64,000 nucleotides of DNA, taken from NCBI GenBank assembly GCA_036245805.1, contig BTRK01000002.1, positions 1,116,001 through 1,180,000 on the forward strand. The letters are read 5' to 3'. Made by a program: the position numbers and the translations under genes. Below the pieces are notes generated by a model. The model was not told the origin of the DNA, did no database searches, and saw only the letters and a list, made by a program, of their open reading frames with translations. Of the stretch, positions 39,001-49,164 are shown piece after piece. Position 1 is the stretch's first letter. Every line of letters starts with the position of its first letter. Origin of the DNA: Pristionchus mayeri. Taxonomy: Eukaryota; Nematoda; Chromadorea; Rhabditida; Neodiplogasteridae.

Positions 39001-39091
39001 TATGCAAGTTATAGTTGATTATTGTTCTCACGAGATGTTACTTATTCGTGAGATATTTCTACATTTTTTTTATGAAGATTGCTTTCCATAG
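33010..39091 (+). CDS. Heterotrimeric G-protein alpha subunit 2, intron 1 invaded, C-terminus altered
   Basis: Twelve exons: 33010-33081, 36405-36453, 36519-36561, 36771-36903, 37091-37162, 37317-37402, 37608-37736, 37990-38119, 38231-38323, 38395-38455, 38545-38666 and 38771-39091. Intron phases match the first G-alpha throughout. MGSVCS suits lipid modification. P-loop [15 protein letters not shown] with the catalytic Gln, NKTD and TCATD are present; switch I reads RAKTSAC, altered after the conserved Thr. Intron 1 is 3.3 kb because of nested transposons. The last exon begins normally ([13 protein letters not shown]), but a 127-bp inverted repeat then replaces the expected roughly ten-residue receptor-contact tail, and the frame runs about 90 unrelated residues to TGA. 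Either the C-terminal function is changed or the gene is decaying. The exons are otherwise clean. Confidence 0.88.
33164..36179 (-). pseudogene. mariner transposase copy 2, broken by stops and an insertion
   Basis: The catalytic half lies at 33679-33164 and the N-terminal half is split by the nested foldback. Compared with copy 1 it keeps the A-run that copy 1 lost. It has a TAA where copy 1 reads CTA, just before the VCRELLH segment, and a TGA after ITYDNPV. Several missense changes also occur (DNARPRRA for DNARPHRA; ECEF-type changes on the other strand). Non-functional. Confidence 0.9.
34054..36048. mobile_element. 2.0-kb foldback element nested in mariner copy 2, TTAT duplication
   Basis: The ends read GAGAGGAATCGCGAGAGAAT inversely and are flanked by TTAT (34050-34053 and 36049-36052). 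Removing the insert and one TTAT restores the mariner sequence seen in copy 1 (ccacTTATagcag). The arms are about 920 bp each (34054 to about 34972 and about 35124 to 36048), around a GA-rich core. No transposase. A 4-bp TTAT duplication excludes a TA-targeting origin; the superfamily is not assigned. Confidence 0.9.
38822..38948. mobile_element. 127-bp inverted-repeat insertion in the last exon of G-alpha 2
   Basis: CGGCTCTGTTTCAGTATCC at the left pairs with GGATACCGAAACAGAGCCG at the right, with further pairing inward (GACCCGGGT words). It sits where the conserved C-terminal tail should be encoded. No clean target duplication was identified. Confidence 0.75.
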
Positions 39092-39462
39092 CTTTTCGTT
39101 GAGAAGCATTTGTTTTGTTGCTTCCCATGTGCTTTGGTACGGCATCATTAGCTCTTCTACACGGTCCCGTTGAATGTGTATTCCTATCTCTCCCGGTGAC
39201 CATTTATCGTACAAGCGATAGAAATAACGTGTGAATCGCAAACAATTGTTACTGAGCGAAGTTCATTTATGCCTCCATAATCTTGAACTTCAAATGATAA
39301 AGTTTGCTGCGTATCGAATTTGCATCAACACTTTTTTATCGAAAAGTGCTAAACAATAGTTACATTGACAAACTACGGAGCGCAAATTTGCGTAGATGAA
39401 CATGGTAAACCTAGCTTATCGGCGCAATTATACAATTATTGATAAATATTCGCATTCCGTCC
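39092..39462. other. Short convergent spacer
   Basis: Lies between the G-alpha 2 stop and the chemoreceptor A stop. Nothing else recognised. Confidence 0.5.
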
Positions 39463-41518
39463 CTATCGAATTGTAATCGCCAGCACATTCCGCACAGTAA
39501 GGATGGTGGCGGTTGTTTTCCTAGATGACGTCGGCTTCTTGATCTCATTTGGTTTCCTCCAGAACGCCAAAGTTCGACGATAATTCGAGTTGATCATCAG
39601 TGCTACTAGTGAACTCGCGAGTGAATGAGCGGCAAAGAGCACTTGGCACGTGACGAAGGCTACTGGAAATGTATATACATAAACTTTGATAAAAAATTCG
39701 AGAAATTTCTGAAAATAAATCCGATTTAGTTGTTCTGCGGGAGATTGAATGGCAGCATAACATGCTTAATGTTTCCAAAATTCCTAATGGCAAAGGCTAC
39801 TGAACATTTAAGTTTGAGTTGAGAGTCGAAATTTTTTTATATGGAAGCCGCATATGAGTGCCCCGCATGTGAGAGACGAATACCACTTTGGTGTGAATGG
39901 GTACCGAAAGTAAAAATCCACTGTGTATTGTAAGATTTCATAGCGCATTTTGCGTGGAGAAAAGAATTACAAATATATCGGTGAAAAAGCAACGCACTTT
40001 CGACATCGAAAATCACCCAGATGCGAAAGAGGAAGATAAACGCGGGGATGATGAGTGAGCAAGCAAACACTGAGAACTGAAATTATTTGTATTTAATTCT
40101 TTTCAATTTCAAATGTCTTTTCTGGTGTGTGGACGATATATTTTTTTTAAAAAATATGCATCGGTAGTATAGTTCAGAAAAATTGACTTGAATGAATAGA
40201 TTTCGCATCGCCGTATTGCTGAGTTCCTTGCTCTTTCCCGATTTGAGTTTAGATCTCCGAACAACGTGGATCGTGTGAGCCGTGAGGGAAGTACAGGCGA
40301 CGGAGAAGAGTAGCTAAAAGTGGAGGTTGTGTGATGTTTTCTGATATTTGTGAAAACTATTCAAAGTAATTCATATGATTATTTTCCGGGCAATAAATAA
40401 AATAATTGGATACCATCGTGATTAGCAAGAGAGCAAGGAATAATTGGAGTCGAGGTCGCAAAGAAATTGAGTAAACGACAAATTCGGGTTTGCCTTCCAA
40501 CCATCGCATAGCGGGCGAATCCTGAAGCGATAAAATGAATAAGACTGAGCGCTGAATAAAGTCGAAGTTGCCTACTATGTCCTGATTATCCATGTTCTGA
40601 CTATCATGGTTTTGATGTATGTTATTACAATAGTGATTTATTGATACGTACATTGAGTCTTCCCTGAATCTCGGCCATGCTCAGTCTACAAGTGCTGAAC
40701 CCGACAGGGCCAATAGCCGCGAACAGAGTTGCCGCGACTGCCAGGGCTCTAAAACTGAAATATGCACAATTTTCATTGTATTTGGAAAGACAATTACTTG
40801 AATATGACTGATGAGCATTGACAGGTGGATCTGAACGGAATGATTGCCTGTAAAAAACACATTAGAAATTTCTCAATTGTATGAGCACCTGGTGCCTTTG
40901 TAGCATGCAAATGAAGAACCAAGCGAACGTTTCAATCGATAGAAAGAGAATTATTATCTGAAAAATGTATTTTTGCATGACCAATTTAGTGCAAAAATCT
41001 GATAGGCTATGTGCATTGATACTTACTCTGTCAGAATTTTAAAAAAACGGTAACAATTGATATCTCGCATCATGAGAAATATCCAAACGAACCATGTGAA
41101 TGTGCGCGTCCACTTTTATTGATGTGCATAGCAAGCCGGTGCAATACACCCCGAAGTACGGCAATGATAAGAGAGGAACGCAGAGAAAGCACCAGTGGAT
41201 ATCGAAGAGTAGGAAGCACATCTAAATATTTTTTTTTCTCACACCACTGTCATATCTATGAAAATAAATCTGCTGGTGATAAAGGTTAAAGAACAAAGGT
41301 TAAGCATTAGAGCTCACCTGAAGTACAGTTATCCCAATCCTGTATTGGCGATTCGCAACTGGCGATTTGTAGAATGACAAATATATCAAAAGAAGGGAAA
41401 CGAAAACGGAAATTAGTCCCAGGACCGTCATAAGTATGTGGTATTCGGTATCGATTTTGCCGGCGAGCGTAAAATTCGCATTTGCTGGCTCACGAGAGGA
41501 AATATACGTTACATCCAT
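39463..41518 (-). CDS. Chemoreceptor A, Str-superfamily (SRI/SRH-like) 7TM receptor
   Basis: Start MDVTYISS at 41518; TAG at 39465-39463. In order: TM1 with LGLISVFVSLLLIYL; YRIG(I)TVLQ; CFLLFDIHWCFLCVP (TM2); FGVYCTG; IETFAWFFICMLQRHQ (TM3); a FAAIGPVGFSTC segment; SPAMRWLEGKPEF loop; RLQLFLALLLI (TM5); HTIHVVRRSKLKSGKS intracellular loop; FACSLIIPAFIFLF (TM6); and, after an intron of about 310 bp, AFVTCQVLFAAHSLASSLV with the NSNYRR tail (TM7). The N..YR motif at the end of TM7 is typical of Str-superfamily nematode receptors. All exon joints examined have GT/AG sites. It is a paralog of receptor B at 44965-46450. The ligand is unknown; expression in sensory neurons is assumed from the family. 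Confidence 0.82.
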
Positions 41519-41782
41519 CGAGGAGGGGAGAATGAACTTGTGAATCGAGTGGGAAAACAAGGATTTTGAGGCCGCATGTGAACTTTTGAGCGCGAATGGG
41601 AATGTTTGCGTGATCAGGCCAAACTTCGGTTTACAATGAAGGAAATGAATATTATGTATAATTGAAATCTTCTCATAATTCGAGTTGTTTATGGCCCATT
41701 AGATATTTATTTCAGGTTTCAAATCGGTATTCAAATACAAAAAAAAATCAAAAAAAATCGCATGTTTATACCGGCCATAATG

Positions 41783-42323
41783 TGGGGGGGGGGTGACAAA
41801 ACCGCAACCGACAAAACCGCAACGGGACGCCGTTCGCTGGGAAATGATCTTGTTACTTGAGAGTTGTTTCGTTGTAACAAGTATGTGCTCCTCTACACCA
41901 TCCTGTTTAGATCATCTTACAATTCGATCTTGAGTTTCGCTCTCTATCACCGTATAGGGGTTCATGGTCCAAAATTGAGAATTTTCGTTAAAATAATGGT
42001 TCGATAAAGACAAAGCGCCGTTTCCGATCGATAATATAGTAACCCAGGAACTACTGTAACCGAGTGACATGGATATCTATTGGTGACATCATTCGCTATT
42101 TATCTAAACATGATTTTCCACTAAAATTATCGATTTTGAACCATGAACCCCTATACGGTGATAAAAAGTGAAACTCAAGATCGATTTGTTAGGTGATCTA
42201 AGCAGGGTGGTGTAGAGGAGCACATACTTGTTACAATGAAACAACTTTCAAGTAACAAGACCAACTCCCCAGCAAACGACGCTCCGTTGCGGTTTTGTCG
42301 GTTGCGGTTTTGTCACCTCCCCC
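41783..42323. mobile_element. 540-bp foldback element, family shared with 56843-57359
   Basis: Arms begin GTGACAAAACCGCAAC, pass ACGGGACGCCG, and include TACTTGAGAGTTGTTTCGTT. The right arm is the inverse complement ending at the C-run near 42323. The outer end carries poly-G. The ends of the related copy differ (ACAATCTGG... / GTCCGGCAACGGGACG), though the inner arms match. Confidence 0.8.
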
Positions 42324-42617
42324 ATAATGTATGCCACTGCCCAGAACTTACACAAGAAATGTGTGTGTCCTTGGCAATTTGTGTAGGACAACTAAGATTA
42401 ATTTATGCATTTAGAGTGTCGGGCGAAACACTTCCTCTGAACAACTATTTCTGCGAATATATCGTGGGTAAGAGCGCAAGAAGGTGCGAAAGCGAGATGT
42501 GCTTAGTTCCTAGTATCGCCCAAAATATACGTGCTATTGAATGCATTGAATTGTTGCGAGCTCTGAATTCACATGTCGACCAACTGCTGTTAACATGATT
42601 TTCACGACATATTACGT

Positions 42618-43256
42618 TCGGGTTCCATTTAATTCTTCAAAAATTCTATTTCACGTGCATGTAGAATACTAGTTGTTGTTGAAAGAGCATCCATCGTTTC
42701 ACGTAGCGCACACATGTGAAAGATCACTCTCAAAACGCACTTAATCGCTGGAAATTTCTCATGATTCCACAAATTCACTATTTCCGCTCCCGTATCTCAC
42801 CATGTGTATGCTTGTCATAACGAGTACGTCGACGCTTTTTAATTTTTGATCTCATTTTTACGCAAATTTTGATGCTTATGGTACTATGCATTTCGTACTG
42901 ATGTGCCTCCCTTTGGGCAACATGCACCTTTACCTTTTTATCTCGGCTTCCATTTAATACTTACAAATTGAAATTTCACATATATGTAGAATACTATTTG
43001 TTGTTGAAAGATTATCCATTGTTTCATGTAGCGCACACATTTGAAAGATCACTCTCAAATGGCACTTACTCACTGGAAAGTTCTCATGATTCCACAAATT
43101 CACTATTTCCGCTCTCGTATCTCACCATTTGTGTCGTTGTCACAAAAAGTGCGACGAAGCTTCTTAATTCTTGAACGCATTTGTTTTGCGGAAATATTTG
43201 TGCAAGTGGAAATCATAATTTCGTACTGATACGCCTCCTCTGGGCAACATTCAAAA
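42618..43256. repeat. Direct tandem duplication, about 320 bp per unit
   Basis: Unit 1 (about 42618-42935) and unit 2 (about 42946-43256) share long collinear blocks, for example GTTGTTGAAAGA, GTAGCGCACACAT and CTCATGATTCCACAAATTC. Unit 2 ends just before the start of the plus-strand receptor, so the duplication forms its upstream region. Confidence 0.8.
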
Positions 43257-43286
43257 TTAAATTCGAATTGCGAAAAAAATATTACT

Positions 43287-44824
43287 TTGAATCTTCCCAT
43301 GTACATCGCGTGCTTAAACTTCAACGAGAACTCTGTTCAGATTACCTTCTCCCCGTCCAATGAGTCCTTTCGTAGATTAATGCATCTCGAAAACGGGCTT
43401 TTCCTCATCTATGGAGTTCCTCTATTCTTCCTCTACATCTGCTCCCTTATCAGAATTTGGTCGCTGAAAAGGACGCTCAAAAGGAGTTTTCTCGCGATTT
43501 TCTTCACATCTGCTGTAGTTGTAAGCACTTTTATTAAATTTGAAAAATATCTTCCTTTCAGAATTTCCTGAGTGCTTTTCACTTCTGGGTAACGATGAGA
43601 CTCAACAAAGAACCTGCTTTCTCGTGGTTGTTCGACTTCTGCAACAATAATACATGGATTCCGTGCGTTTTGAGTTATTTATGATCATGGTTCTGGTAAA
43701 GCGAAAGTTTAGGACGACTCAGCTTTTTCTTACGGGCGGCTTCTACTATGCACAAAACGTCGCTACATTCCTGCTGACAATGGATAGATTCTTGGCCATT
43801 GGACATCCGTACTTTTTTGAGGTGGAAACTATTCAAAACAATCTACGATTCGTATATTTTCAGATGTGGAGTAAACACATTGTCGTCACCATAGTGCTAC
43901 TGCTTTCGGCGTTTACAACGATGCATATGTTCATGTCAGTAAACATTTCTTGAACTATTCTAAAAATATTTTAGTCACTTCAATTTCGCTGCTATTGGAG
44001 CTCTTTATTTTTATGATGCGAAAAGAGGCGTGTACAATCTTGGTGGAGTCGATAAAACGGTGAAGAGATTCTCTGTGCACCTACCCATTTTCAATTTGTC
44101 TACAGAATTCGTCACGATCTCTAATTTCACAAGGCTCCTTTGGGTTCATCTGCTTTATCATATGTTTAGTATTAAACGTATTGTAAATGGAAAAAAATAG
44201 AGTGTAATTTCATGATATTTAGCTCATTTCCCTTCGCAACCTTCATAGGATTCAAATTGCTCATCGAAGAACGGTTTGATTCAAATTGTATGCTTTTGTA
44301 AAATGTCATTGCAGCAAGTATCTTTCTTCACAATATCAGTGATAATTTTTATGCTTCAAGCCGTGAATGTGATTTTGATGGTAATTATTGTTTTTAAGAA
44401 AAAAATTGAAACAACACCGATACACGTGGTACGGAAATGAATGAAATATTTCCTTTTCAGGCTCTCTTTGCTCTCTCTAGCACAACGATAAATCGTCCTG
44501 GATTTGGAACAATTCAAGTGATTATCGTGAATACTTCAGATTTATTCGCACTCGGACCAGGACTGTGGGTTAATAACTGAAACGAAATATACAAAACTGT
44601 GATAGGAATAGGGCTATGTTCTGCAAGTGATGCATGCTATCTTCACATTTGTAGCATTATTTATTAATACGCAAGCATCCAATTTCAGAAGTTCCCTAAT
44701 CGTTCCGGGGCCGATCAGGCGCAAGTTCGTGTCGTCTATTCGAAGAATGATGCGATGTACTCGCATTCCTGCCGTTACTGGCACTCCCACTGTCGCATCT
44801 ATACGAGCCAGCGGGAGCAAATAG
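43287..44824 (+). CDS. Chemoreceptor, Srg-superfamily (Srg/Sru/Srv-like) 7TM receptor
   Basis: Exons 43287-43520, 43562-43662, 43713-43821, 43864-43934, 43975-44059, 44106-44177, 44223-44273, 44315-44380 and 44461-44568 join in phase (299 codons); a last exon ends at TAG 44822-44824. Visible features: TM1 ENGLFLIYGVPLFFLYI; TM2; FYYAQNVATFLLTMDRFLAIGHP (TM3 and the DRF-like motif); VVTIVLLLSAFTTMHMF (TM4); FGFICFIICLVLN (TM5); basic loop RIQIAHRRT; FTISVIIFMLQAVNVILM (TM6); and TM7 ending PGPIRRKF. The last intron's phase is ambiguous: the PGPIRRKF frame needs either a small extra exon near 44600 or a different donor. It lies between two minus-strand receptors of another superfamily. Confidence 0.8.
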
Positions 44825-44964
44825 TGCAGTATTTTATTTTTCATGCTGCTTGATAATTTATTTGATGAAAATATATTTTTGAAAATGAAAATATTATCAT
44901 AAATAAAAGCTCAATCATACAAAGTGTACATGAAATGCATCAGAATCGGTTACAATTCGTCATT

Positions 44965-46450
44965 TTATCGAGTAGTGCTTGCTCGAAAACTATTCACTGT
45001 TATCACTGTAGTTGTTGCTTTGCGAGAAGAATTTATATTTTTGAAATTCGACGATTTCCTCATCAGTGATCGTCGATATTTTGAGTTGATCATGAGAGCC
45101 ACCAGTGAACTCGCGAGCGAGTGCGAAGCGAAGATAATCTGGCAAGCTACAAATGCGACTGAAACAAAGTTAATCAGTTTTCAAAAACTGATGTCACATC
45201 CTTACTTTCCACGTCGAATTCAACCCAAATACGAAAAAGGAAAATAAATGCGGGAAATAGCAGGGACAACGCGAAGACGGAGAACTGAAAAGGGATAGTT
45301 TTTTTTCTGAAAAATATGGAAAAATTGCTCACTTGAATGAATAGATTCCTCATGGCAGCATTGGTTAGGTCTTTGCTCTTTCCCGATTTTAGCTTTGATC
45401 TTCGAACGATGTGAATCGTATGGGCCATTAGTGAACCGCAAGCGAGTGAGAATAAAAGCTGAACAGTTTTTCGTTTCTGAGAGCATAGCAGGTTGTACCA
45501 TGCAAATGAGAAAAATAGCTAAGAAGATTTGGAGATGAGGCCGCATAGGAATTGAGTAAATGAGGTACTCGGGCTTGTTTTCAAGCCATCTCATTAAGGG
45601 TGATTCCTCAAATGTTCAATTTTGGAATGTCAACAACAAGACAAGCCTCGAGTCGCCACTGTATCTCACTCAATGTTAGTCTGCAAGTACTGAATCCGAT
45701 AGGGCCAATGGTTGCGAATACTGTTGACGTAACTGAGAGTGTCCTGAAACTGAGGCGAGATTAGCAGATGAAAATGAATGGATAATACTTGAAGAGAAAA
45801 GTGGAGCACTGGCAGTCGGAATTCATTGGAATGAGGGCCTTAACGTGTTTTTTTGCAGATTGTGAAAAATCCAGGGTGTCTCACTTGATGCCTTTGAAGC
45901 ATGCATATAAAGAACAAAGCAAATGTTTCAATCGCAAGAAATAGTATTATGATCTGAAGAAATACCATTTTATCAAAATTTAAAATCTGTACAAACAGAC
46001 CACGTGAATGTGGGCGTCAACTTTGATCGTGGTACATAGGAATCCAGTGCAAAATATTCCAAAGTATGGCAGAGTGAACAGGGGAACGCATAGAAAGCAC
46101 CAATGAATGTCGAATAAAAGGAAGCATAACTGTAAAATATCATTTGGGTGGGCATTTCAGCTCCAAAATGGGTCACCGTCACTTCGTTGCACTATATCTC
46201 TGGCTTAGAGTCACATGGTGCATAATTGCTGTGAAAAACAAACAAACCTGTAGCACAATCAATCCAATCCTGTACCGTCTTGAGGCTAGCGGAGTCTTGC
46301 AGGTAATAAGGTAGATCAAAATGCCGGAAATTAACACCGATATGGCGCCCATCACAGTCATTCCCGCATGATAATCAGCATCGATTAGTCCGACGAGTGT
46401 GAAATTGTTGATGCCGGAAGGAAACGGGGGGGGGGCAGTGTTGCATCCAT
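44965..46450 (-). pseudogene. Chemoreceptor B, paralog of A, with a poly-C frameshift near the start
   Basis: Same order of segments as receptor A: MTVMGAISVLISGILIYL, YRIGLIVLQ, FLLFDIHWCFLCVP, FGIFCTG, IETFALFFICMLQRHQ, ATIGPIGFSTC, LMRWLENKPEY, HTIHIVRRSKLKSGKS, SLLFPAFIFLF, FASHSLASSLVALMINSKYRR, with TAA at 44967-44965. Every later exon is open and spliced like A. The predicted start (46450) is followed within 15 bp by a run of ten C, after which the reading frame is off by one base from the receptor frame. It could be a genuine pseudogene, a homopolymer error, or a gene using a start after the run (MTVMG at 46361). Confidence 0.75.
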
Positions 46451-48089
46451 TGAAGAATTGTGAAAGGAAGCGAGAACACAGCAGGAATGGGGGGAATTTG
46501 TTGCATCGTGAGAACGCGTGACCGGGCGTGGGAATTTCTGTGAGATCCGAGGTTAACCTTTGATTATTCTTAAAAGAACTACGCTAATTACTAATTACGC
46601 TAATTACGCTGATTACGCTAGGTATCATATATACAAATATATTTACTGCAGCAGTGCTTTAATTCACAGCTCTCTATTCTTCCCTCGAGAGCACCGTGCC
46701 GCATCCCCCCTAGCAGTGTGCGCGCGGCGCAAGTGGGGAGCGCTAATAGGAGAGGGGGGGGGGGGGGTGGGGGGTAGGGGAGAGGAGAGGAGAGGCGCCC
46801 TCCCTTTAGTGTATTCCTGTCTGTAGCCCCCTGACATTTTCTGCTCCCACTAGATTCTACGCACTCTCGACTGGTCACTAGAGTTCGTAATTCGGGTCGC
46901 CGTCTCTTCATTTTACACACTCTTTTGACCGGTGGAATGGTGAGAGAGTGTGCAGAATGAAGAGACCGTGGTTTCATTTCTCGAACTCTACTGGTCACAT
47001 GGCGATAGCGTGCATATGACGAAGAGACCGTGATATCGTGTCTCGAACTCTAGCTCCCAGGTACAGACTCTAATTCCTGGAAATTTAAGAGAATCGTAGA
47101 ATGAGAGGGACACATTTCTAAACATACATGACATTATAAAATACATATCAATGTATTGTAAGAAGAATAACAATTCCGATCGAATCAGATCATCGTTCAG
47201 CAAAGGCGCAAAACCGATTGAAGCGAATACGTTTACCGATGTTTGACACGAGCTAACATCGAAGCCAGGGTTCATTTTCACACGAGCCCGCTCAACAATC
47301 CACGAAAGCATGGATAAATCCTCCAAGGAATTTGGTATTATAAAACATCTCGCAGTCTGGAATTATATTTTCCCTCCTCCCATATGTCCTCAAGATTCTT
47401 CTTTGCTAAATTCCCTAATTATCTCTCTTTCTTCTCTTCTTCCACTCATTCCAATTTCACTCTAAACATCAGCTCTTATCGAACGGGAACGGGATATCAT
47501 TGTTCCTAAAGGCGGAATTTCGATCCAGCTCATCGCTCAGTAACAAAGGGCAGGTTTGGGAGGGACTACGCGCACACTGATATATTGATAAATTGTCTCA
47601 CTTGATGAGAAGGCGCGTTCTGCCGTGGACGAGTAAGGCAGATCGATTATTGGATTATTCTTTCTTTTGTGGGTTCGTCCCTTGCGTCTTGACAGTGTGG
47701 CACTGCACAGCGAAATGCGCCTCGCAAAGTCCGATCGCAATTCATCGTTACCCACTCATGACTCCGTAGACTAGAGTCGCTCCCGAGACTGCGAATGCTC
47801 ATTCGGTGTGATCCTCGGTTCATATATTTCTGTTTGTCACGAAAGTACTTAAGACATGCAGATCCTCCTAGTCATTTCCTGTGTTCTGGTTCTTTTCCAC
47901 GCCACATCGCTCCTCTTTTCGCTCCATGTTTTTTTTCTCTGGGTCGATCAGGAACTATTTTATCGTCATTTTTTTTCTCGATTCACTTTCGAATAAATTG
48001 TTAACAACTTTCCATTCCTCGATTCGTTTTATATCCGCAATATCGCATAGTTTTTTTTATTAAGGAAGGACATCGTGGACCTTCCAGAT
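46451..48089. other. Intergenic
   Basis: Contains a poly-G run near 46758, one MITE (46879-46990) and a partial further copy to about 47055. An isolated minus-strand frame at 46988-47326 (MEDLSMLSWIVERARVK...) could be an exon fragment, but no flanking exons were found. Confidence 0.4.
46879..46990. mobile_element. 112-bp MITE (TAGAGTTCGTAATTCGGGT family), copy 1
   Basis: Inverted ends TAGAGTTCG / CGAACTCTA with internal pairing (CGTCTCTTCATT / AATGAAGAGAC). The same family occurs at 54199-54311, and a partial copy (CGAACTCTAG) lies immediately downstream. Confidence 0.75.
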
Positions 48090-48676
48090 ATGCATCGGCT
48101 TTGGTGTCTGCTGTCCATTGCTGCTCTTCCGACAGTTCTGGGTTGCCTTAAAATGCACGTCGACCTACCACCAGGCGATATTTATTATATATATTTAGTT
48201 TGATTTTAATGATTCTTAATATTAAAGCAGGTCATACAGTAGCGAGTTTTAATGACTGAAACTTGAATTCATGAACATCTTTAGGATGTCAAAGGTTACC
48301 CATATGGAAGAAGAGTGAGTGCCAAAACACTCCATTCATCGGGGGCACGTGTTCTGAAGAGTTCTTGAAGCAAGACGGCAAAACTATAACCTGTGCTAAA
48401 GGGGCTCTGGTCATATTTGGAGACGTAAGTACATATAATGATTGGCGCGACTTTCTAGAGATGAATACTAACACTATAATTTCAATTGATGTAATCTGGG
48501 CAAGTGTATTGAAATATTTTATCATTTCTTTTTTTCAGCTGAACGTCTTTGATTTACCAAACGCAGTTGATTGCCGATCTTTGGAATGGTTCTTCCAGTT
48601 ATCATTCGGTTCTGGAACTGCTGAGGATATCGAACGTCTTGTAGGCCGCAAACTTCGTGTCACGTGCATTATCTAA
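48090..48676 (+). CDS. Small secreted Cys-containing protein (120 aa)
   Basis: Exons 48090-48174, 48285-48424 and 48539-48676 (363 bp with stop). The N-terminus MHRLWCLLSIAALPTVLG is a good signal peptide. The mature part has about seven Cys (SECQNTP, GTCSEE, ITCAKG, VDCRSL, RVTCII), suggesting disulfides and secretion. The first intron keeps frame only with a GC donor (CCAG|GCGATA), a rare but known nematode intron type. No family was recognised; it could be a ground-like or effector-like peptide, but there is no motif to prove it. Confidence 0.6.
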
Positions 48677-49164
48677 CTTTGAGAATTACTAATCAAGTAT
48701 ATGCAGAATCAAGCCAACGTTTGCTTTCTAAATGTGTACATTTAATCATCAAATCATTTCATGTGCATGATCATATGTATAGGAGTCTGATTGTGGAACA
48801 TTGTGCCAAAACGATTAAATTATTCCATTAACAGACCACAAGGGAAATGATGCGACGAAGGTTTTTGTACACAAACATGAGATTTATAAAGTGCGATTTG
48901 CAAACAAAAAAAAGAAGGTTTATAGAAAGCGTAGGATCGTTGTTGATTCGTTTATGCTTCAGGCATATACTATCCATTTTCATCACCATTTTCTTTACAT
49001 TAATGTGTCTTATAGTTACCGCAGAAATGCACTTCGGAAATGATTACTAAACATTATTGTAATTGAAACACAAGATAGGGGAGGGGGTCGAGGCAAACAT
49101 GCACAGGTATGTTCACATACCAACAGACTATTTTGGCATGTAATGATGCAGATACTGTGCATTT
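48677..49164. other. Intergenic
   Basis: Holds one 67-codon plus-strand frame at 48847-49050 with a hydrophobic C-terminal half (FRHILSIFITIFFTLMC). No splice support or homolog is known, and it was not called as a gene. Confidence 0.4.

Noticed and set aside
46988..47326. 112-aa minus-strand frame
   Set aside because: Looks partly protein-like, but its 3' part runs through MITE sequence and no flanking exons were found.
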